From contig JAISZQ010000248.1 of NCBI GenBank assembly GCA_031269165.1, forward strand, positions 1 through 42,129: a DNA stretch of 42,129 bases. The letters are read 5' to 3'. The stretch comes from Spirochaetaceae bacterium. Lineage in GTDB: Bacteria > Spirochaetota > Spirochaetia > Treponematales > Breznakiellaceae. Every line of letters begins with the position of its first letter. The first letter of the stretch is position 1. Under the pieces are notes generated by a model. It had not been told where the DNA came from and made no database searches. It saw only the letters and a list, made by a program, of their open reading frames with translations. Shown in pieces: positions 38,869-42,129 of this stretch. A program made the translations under genes and the position numbers.

Positions 38869-40023
38869 TCACAGCGCGTCCCGATAAATCTGCTTGATCT
38901 CTTCCAGGCCGAACACGACCGGGTGATTTGCGATGCCCGCCGCCGAAACTTTCAGCGCGTTTTCCGCAAGCCAGTCAACGTCCTCGCTCTTAATGCCCTG
39001 TTCGCCAAGCGTCATTACCAAGTCTATCTCTTGCAAAAACCGCTTGATCGAGGCCGTACAGTCCTTCTCGTTCTTGCCGCCCAGACAGCGCGAGATCACC
39101 GCGTACTTTTCACGCGCACGCGCACTTGTGCCCGCGCCGATACCGGCAATCGTCCGGTCGGTGATGACCGGCGTAAGCGCGGCCAGCCCTCGGCCGTGCT
39201 GGATGTTGCGGATGCCCGAAGGCGGATGCTCGATGCCGTGCGGCGCGGTAACCCCGGCGACGCCTATGACCATGCCGCCCAGCGTGCTTGCCCAGGTAAC
39301 GTTTTCCCACGCCTCGCCGTCGCCCGTTCCCCGGTAGAGCGGGATAAGGTTTTCGCTCACGAGGCGCATCCCTTCCAACGCCATGATGTCGGTGAGCGGG
39401 GTGGCCGCCGCCGAGATGTAGGCTTCCATCGCGTGGCAGAGCGCGTCAAACCCGACGCTTGCCAGCACGGACCGGGGCATCGTCTTCATCAGTTCCGGGT
39501 CGATGATCGACAGTTTGGCAATGATCATGGGGCCGCGCAACGATTTCTTGTCGCCGGTCTTGGGATCGGTGATGACCGCGAACCCGTTCCCCTCGCTGCC
39601 GGTACCGCAGGTTGTCGGCACAAGGATGATGGGCAGGGCCTCGGTGGAGACCGTGCGCCCATACACATAGTCCATCAGGTCGCCTGAATTTTTCGCCATG
39701 AACGCGGATGCTTTGGCCGCATCCATCATGGAACCGCCGCCCAGCCCGATGACAAGACCGGCCTTTTCCGCTTTGACGAGGGCGGTACACTCAGAAATCG
39801 CGTCCGTCGTGGGGTTGGGTGCAACCTTGTCATAGACCGCGCTTTCCACACCGGCCTTTTCGAGCAACGAGAGCACCCGGTCGAGCAGTCCCGATTTTTT
39901 CGTGCTGCCCCGGCCCGTTACGATGACGGCTTTCCTGCTGTACGCCGCCGCCCGCACGCCGATTTCTTCAATAACGCCGTTGCCAAACAGCAGGTTGACC
40001 GGCAAATGAAACGCAAACTTCAT
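38869..40023 (-). CDS. Iron-containing alcohol dehydrogenase (group III)
   Basis: The 384-residue enzyme has the nucleotide motif GLGGGSMMDAAK (93-104), PTTCGTGSEGNGFAVI, and metal ligands Asp193, His197, His262 and His276. The spacing matches FucO-type enzymes. The family reduces aldehydes with NAD(P)H. Next to a GabT-like aminotransferase, the best guess is reduction of succinic semialdehyde to 4-hydroxybutyrate or of a similar omega-aldehyde. Butanol- or lactaldehyde-type activity remains possible. It lies in line with the permease and both aminotransferases, but separated from each by repeats. Confidence 0.9.
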   Translation of the reverse strand: MKFAFHLPVNLLFGNGVIEEIGVRAAAYSRKAVIVTGRGSTKKSGLLDRVLSLLEKAGVESAVYDKVAPNPTTDAISECTALVKAEKAGLVIGLGGGSMMDAAKASAFMAKNSGDLMDYVYGRTVSTEALPIILVPTTCGTGSEGNGFAVITDPKTGDKKSLRGPMIIAKLSIIDPELMKTMPRSVLASVGFDALCHAMEAYISAAATPLTDIMALEGMRLVSENLIPLYRGTGDGEAWENVTWASTLGGMVIGVAGVTAPHGIEHPPSGIRNIQHGRGLAALTPVITDRTIAGIGAGTSARAREKYAVISRCLGGKNEKDCTASIKRFLQEIDLVMTLGEQGIKSEDVDWLAENALKVSAAGIANHPVVFGLEEIKQIYRDAL

Positions 40024-40093
40024 ACTTATTTCTCCTCATACTTTTTTTAGTAACTATTCAGCCGCCTGCTACCGGAAACCAAGCCGCCACCGG

Positions 40094-40338
40094 GAAGGGG
40101 GCGTTGCGGGGGCTCCCCCTACAGTCCTCAACATCCTGTTTCGGACTTCCGGGCCGGGGTGCGCTCTATTTTGCGTCCATCCGTGGACGCTTGGGACACA
40201 CCCACAAAACCATACACCGTATGGTTTTGTCCGCTGAGGGGGGTAGCGGAGGACGGCGCAAACACACAAGCCCGGCTTGTGTGTTTGTGCTGTCCGTAGC
40301 GAGGGGGGAGACACGGCAACCTGTTGCCGTCCCCCCAC
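40094..40338 (-). repeat. Mosaic nested-palindrome repeat, copy B (inverted relative to copy A)
   Basis: Read on the minus strand it begins GTGGGGGG, then the ACGGCAACAGGTTGCCGT palindrome, GTCTCCCCCC, and a long palindrome (AAACACACAAGCC with GGCTTGTGTGTTT). CTCCGCTACCCCCCTCAGCG follows, then the same 150-base block as copy A. It fills the gap between the permease and alcohol dehydrogenase genes (40024-40349), where I see no gene. Confidence 0.88.
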
Positions 40339-40349
40339 CTGAATAGGTA

Positions 40350-41762
40350 TCATGCTTTGTTTCTATACTTGATGGGCTGCCAGATACCCGGCGCCTCACC
40401 GAACTGATCTCCGTATTTTATCTTGGCATAAACGCCCATCACAAGCCCCAGCCCGGTCGCGATGAGGAATATGACCACCTCCTGCGGGGTAAGACCGGCG
40501 GGCATTCCGGGGATGTAGAGGATAAACATGAACACCGTCATCGCGATGGCAATAACGCCGACCAGAAGCCCGCAACGCACCTTGTAGGGCCGTTCCATGT
40601 CCGGCTCGGTGAACCGGAGGATAACATAAGAGGCCGCGACAAGCATATACGCGATAACCGTCGCCGCGCTTCCCGCGTCAACCAGCCACACCAGCATTCG
40701 CCGCCCAAAGAAGGGCGCGATGAAGCAGATTGCCCCGATGAGGATAACGGCCCGTGTCGGCGTTTTGTATTTCGGGTGAATCGAGCCCAAGAAGGCGGGT
40801 AGCATCTTGGCCTCGGCCATCGCGTAGATAGCGCGGCTCCCGCCGACAAAGAACGAGTTCCAACTGGTGATAATGCCCGCCATACCGCCGATGATCAGCA
40901 CGTTTGCCGCCGCCTGAGAGTTAAAAAACGCCTTCTTCATCGCGTCCGCTGTCGCCAAAGAGGATGCGCCGAGGTCGTCTTTGGTCATTATCAAGGAAAC
41001 CGCGATAATGATCATCACATAAAAGACCACCGCCATCAAAATAGAAAGGATGAGGAGGCCGCCGATCTTCTTTGCCGGAATGTCGATCTCTTCCGCCGCT
41101 TGCGGGATCACGTCGAAGCCGACAAACATAAACGGCGTCATAACCGCCACGCCCATGATGCCCTTTATTCCGTTGTCAAAGAGCGGCTCCATCGTTGCGG
41201 TGTCACCATTGACCGCTGAGGCCGCGACGAGAATGATGCCGACTCCCGCAATCACGAAGGTGAGGATCGTGTTGAAAATCGCCGCCGGTTTGATGCCGAT
41301 ATAGTTGAGCACCGTGATAGCCACGGACAGCACCAGCCCGACAATCATCCACGAGAGATAGACATCGAATCCCGCGACCGTATACAGGTACCCCTTCATA
41401 AATCCGGGAAACAGATACTGTACGACCGTCGGAAACGCGCAGGCCTCAAACGCGGCGACGCCGATGTACGCCACAATGATTGCCCACGTACAGACGAAAG
41501 AACCTGTCTTGCCGATCGCCCGCATCGAAAAAACGTGTTCGCCGCCGCACTTGGGCATGGCCACCGTCAATTCGGCGTAGGTCAACCCGACAAACAAGAC
41601 GAGAACGCCGCCGATCACAAACGCCAGCACCGCGCCCAGCGTCCCCGCCGTTGTGATCCAGTCACCCGTGAGAATGACCCAGCTCCAGCCGATCATCGCG
41701 CCGAAGGCGAGGGCAAAGACCTCTTTCTTGTTCAAAACCTTCTTAAAATGAGATTCTTCCAT
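40350..41762 (-). CDS. APC-superfamily amino-acid/amine permease
   Basis: The 470-residue membrane protein has about twelve helices. The first holds the APC substrate motif GAMIGWSWVILTGDW (residues 21-35). TYAELTVAMPKCGGEHVFSMRAIG follows, then FMFVGFDVIPQAAEEIDIPAKK, the conserved consensus amphipathic loop. It imports an amino acid or amine by proton symport or exchange. Its place before two aminotransferases and an alcohol dehydrogenase suggests GABA, putrescine or ornithine. AAGGGG stands seven bases before the ATG, and a consensus promoter is upstream. Confidence 0.9.
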   Translation of the reverse strand: MEESHFKKVLNKKEVFALAFGAMIGWSWVILTGDWITTAGTLGAVLAFVIGGVLVLFVGLTYAELTVAMPKCGGEHVFSMRAIGKTGSFVCTWAIIVAYIGVAAFEACAFPTVVQYLFPGFMKGYLYTVAGFDVYLSWMIVGLVLSVAITVLNYIGIKPAAIFNTILTFVIAGVGIILVAASAVNGDTATMEPLFDNGIKGIMGVAVMTPFMFVGFDVIPQAAEEIDIPAKKIGGLLILSILMAVVFYVMIIIAVSLIMTKDDLGASSLATADAMKKAFFNSQAAANVLIIGGMAGIITSWNSFFVGGSRAIYAMAEAKMLPAFLGSIHPKYKTPTRAVILIGAICFIAPFFGRRMLVWLVDAGSAATVIAYMLVAASYVILRFTEPDMERPYKVRCGLLVGVIAIAMTVFMFILYIPGMPAGLTPQEVVIFLIATGLGLVMGVYAKIKYGDQFGEAPGIWQPIKYRNKA

Positions 41763-41782
41763 AATATCACCCCTTTTTCCCG

Positions 41783-41810
41783 AGGCGTTTCCCCTCTGTT
41801 GGGAACGCCT
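41783..41810 (-). promoter_or_regulatory. Leader hairpin of the permease operon
   Basis: AGGCGTTCCC pairs with GGGAAACGCCT on the minus-strand transcript, with one bulged base and a seven-base loop. It lies between the promoter and the ribosome site. It could be a stability element; no known riboswitch is recognised. Confidence 0.4.
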
Positions 41811-41828
41811 TCATGGTTTGTTTCGCTT

Positions 41829-41857
41829 ATAATACCACGCATACAAAAAAGTGTCAA
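41829..41857 (-). promoter_or_regulatory. Consensus promoter of the permease operon
   Basis: On the minus strand TTGACA (41857-41852), a 17-base spacer and TATTAT (41834-41829) lie 67 bases before the permease ATG. Confidence 0.75.
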
Positions 41858-41879
41858 GAGAAAACCATCAATTTTGAAG

Positions 41880-41960
41880 GATTTTTTTCATTTTTTATAT
41901 TATTTTACGTAGGCGAATGATAATTATTCGTTTCTATAATAAATTACGTATATGTAGTTT
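41880..41960. other. AT-rich intergenic island upstream of the permease promoter
   Basis: It includes GATAATTATTCG, an inverted repeat around GCGAATGATAATTATTCG, and a run TTTTTTATATTATTTTACG. It lies just upstream of the permease promoter and could be an activator-binding or UP-type region. No gene is seen between 41763 and the window end. Confidence 0.35.
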
Positions 41961-42014
41961 TGTTGTGTTGCAAAAAAACGAGCGGGCTGCTTAGAGTCTG
42001 TTCAACAACCCAGC

Positions 42015-42129
42015 AAAAGGGGGAACGGCAACAGGTTGCCGCGTCTCCCCCTTCGCTCCGGTCTTCGCCCTCCGCTATCCCCCTCTACGGGGACAAAACC
42101 ATGCGGTGCATGGTTTTGTGGGCGTACCC
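42015..42129 (+). repeat. Mosaic nested-palindrome repeat, copy C (cut by window end)
   Basis: It reads AAAAGGGGGA, ACGGCAACAGGTTGCCGC, GTCTCCCCCTTCGCTCCGG, no second palindrome, then CCTCCGCTATCCCCCTCTAC and the AAACCATGCGGTGCATGGTTT palindrome. The window ends at GGGCGTACCC. Confidence 0.8.

Noticed and set aside
40094..40338. Palindromic blocks as integron attC sites
   Set aside because: The conserved GTTRRRY and RYYYAAC core sites are not found at the expected ends, and no integrase gene or cassette layout is seen.

Overview
The window looks like a chromosomal segment of a treponeme-like spirochaete of moderate to fairly high GC. The strongest clue is the minus-strand order dnaG-rpoD-coiled-coil zinc-ribbon gene-TPR gene-mreB-mreC-mreD-mrdA(PBP2)-rodA. 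As I remember it, this is the order around TP0492-TP0501 of Treponema pallidum. The fliW-csrA pair (flagellin homeostasis), an exported ankyrin array and a Wzi-like outer-membrane barrel also fit. No species assignment is possible from the sequence alone.

Layout. 0.3-1.9 kb: Wzi-like outer-membrane protein (-). 2.1-3.7 kb: comM (+). 3.9-5.3 kb: an Rpn-family (PD-(D/E)XK) nuclease gene with a good internal start site, followed by two tandem stand-alone copies of its 3' end. 5.7-9.8 kb: exported ankyrin-repeat protein and a DUF2974-type alpha/beta hydrolase. 9.9-11.5 kb: efp, csrA, fliW (-). 11.7-12.7 kb: PfkB-family sugar kinase (-), divergent from a seven-gene plus-strand operon (13.0-20.4 kb). 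That operon encodes a sugar-binding lipoprotein, a double-ABC ATPase, a permease, a ROK kinase, a class II ketose-bisphosphate aldolase, a phosphofructokinase and an RpiR regulator. 21.1-22.4 kb: pgsA and hicAB. 22.7-28.5 kb: cell-elongation operon mreBCD-mrdA-rodA (-). 28.7-35.1 kb: TPR protein, RNase P RNA, zinc-ribbon protein, rpoD, dnaG (-). 35.7-41.8 kb: two class III aminotransferases, an iron alcohol dehydrogenase and an APC-type amino-acid/amine permease (-).

How the genes work together. The 13-20 kb operon reads as a complete route: import a ketohexose (or similar sugar), phosphorylate it with the ROK kinase, phosphorylate it again with the phosphofructokinase, and split it with the aldolase to triose phosphates, under RpiR control. 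The 35.7-41.8 kb set reads as uptake and fermentation of an omega-amino compound (GABA or a polyamine/ornithine): permease, transamination to a semialdehyde, then NAD(P)H-dependent reduction by the iron alcohol dehydrogenase. The mre-mrd-rod block is the lateral-wall elongasome.

Repeats fill most intergenic gaps. They include a mosaic family of nested palindromes (five copies: 10.6, 29.7, 37.0, 40.1 and 42.0 kb), a near-identical 118-base palindromic element (1 bp and 20.85 kb), nested GTCATTGCGAG elements (5.4, 30.4, 38.65 and 38.78 kb) and a GAGGCTGTTCCAAAAC hairpin (16.6, 22.4 and 26.5 kb). An IS66-type transposase remnant lies at 35.5 kb. The most interesting item is the Rpn locus: its internal start site matches the intragenic-antitoxin arrangement reported for E. 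coli rpnA, and here the putative antitoxin segment appears twice more as free-standing, ribosome-site-bearing genes.
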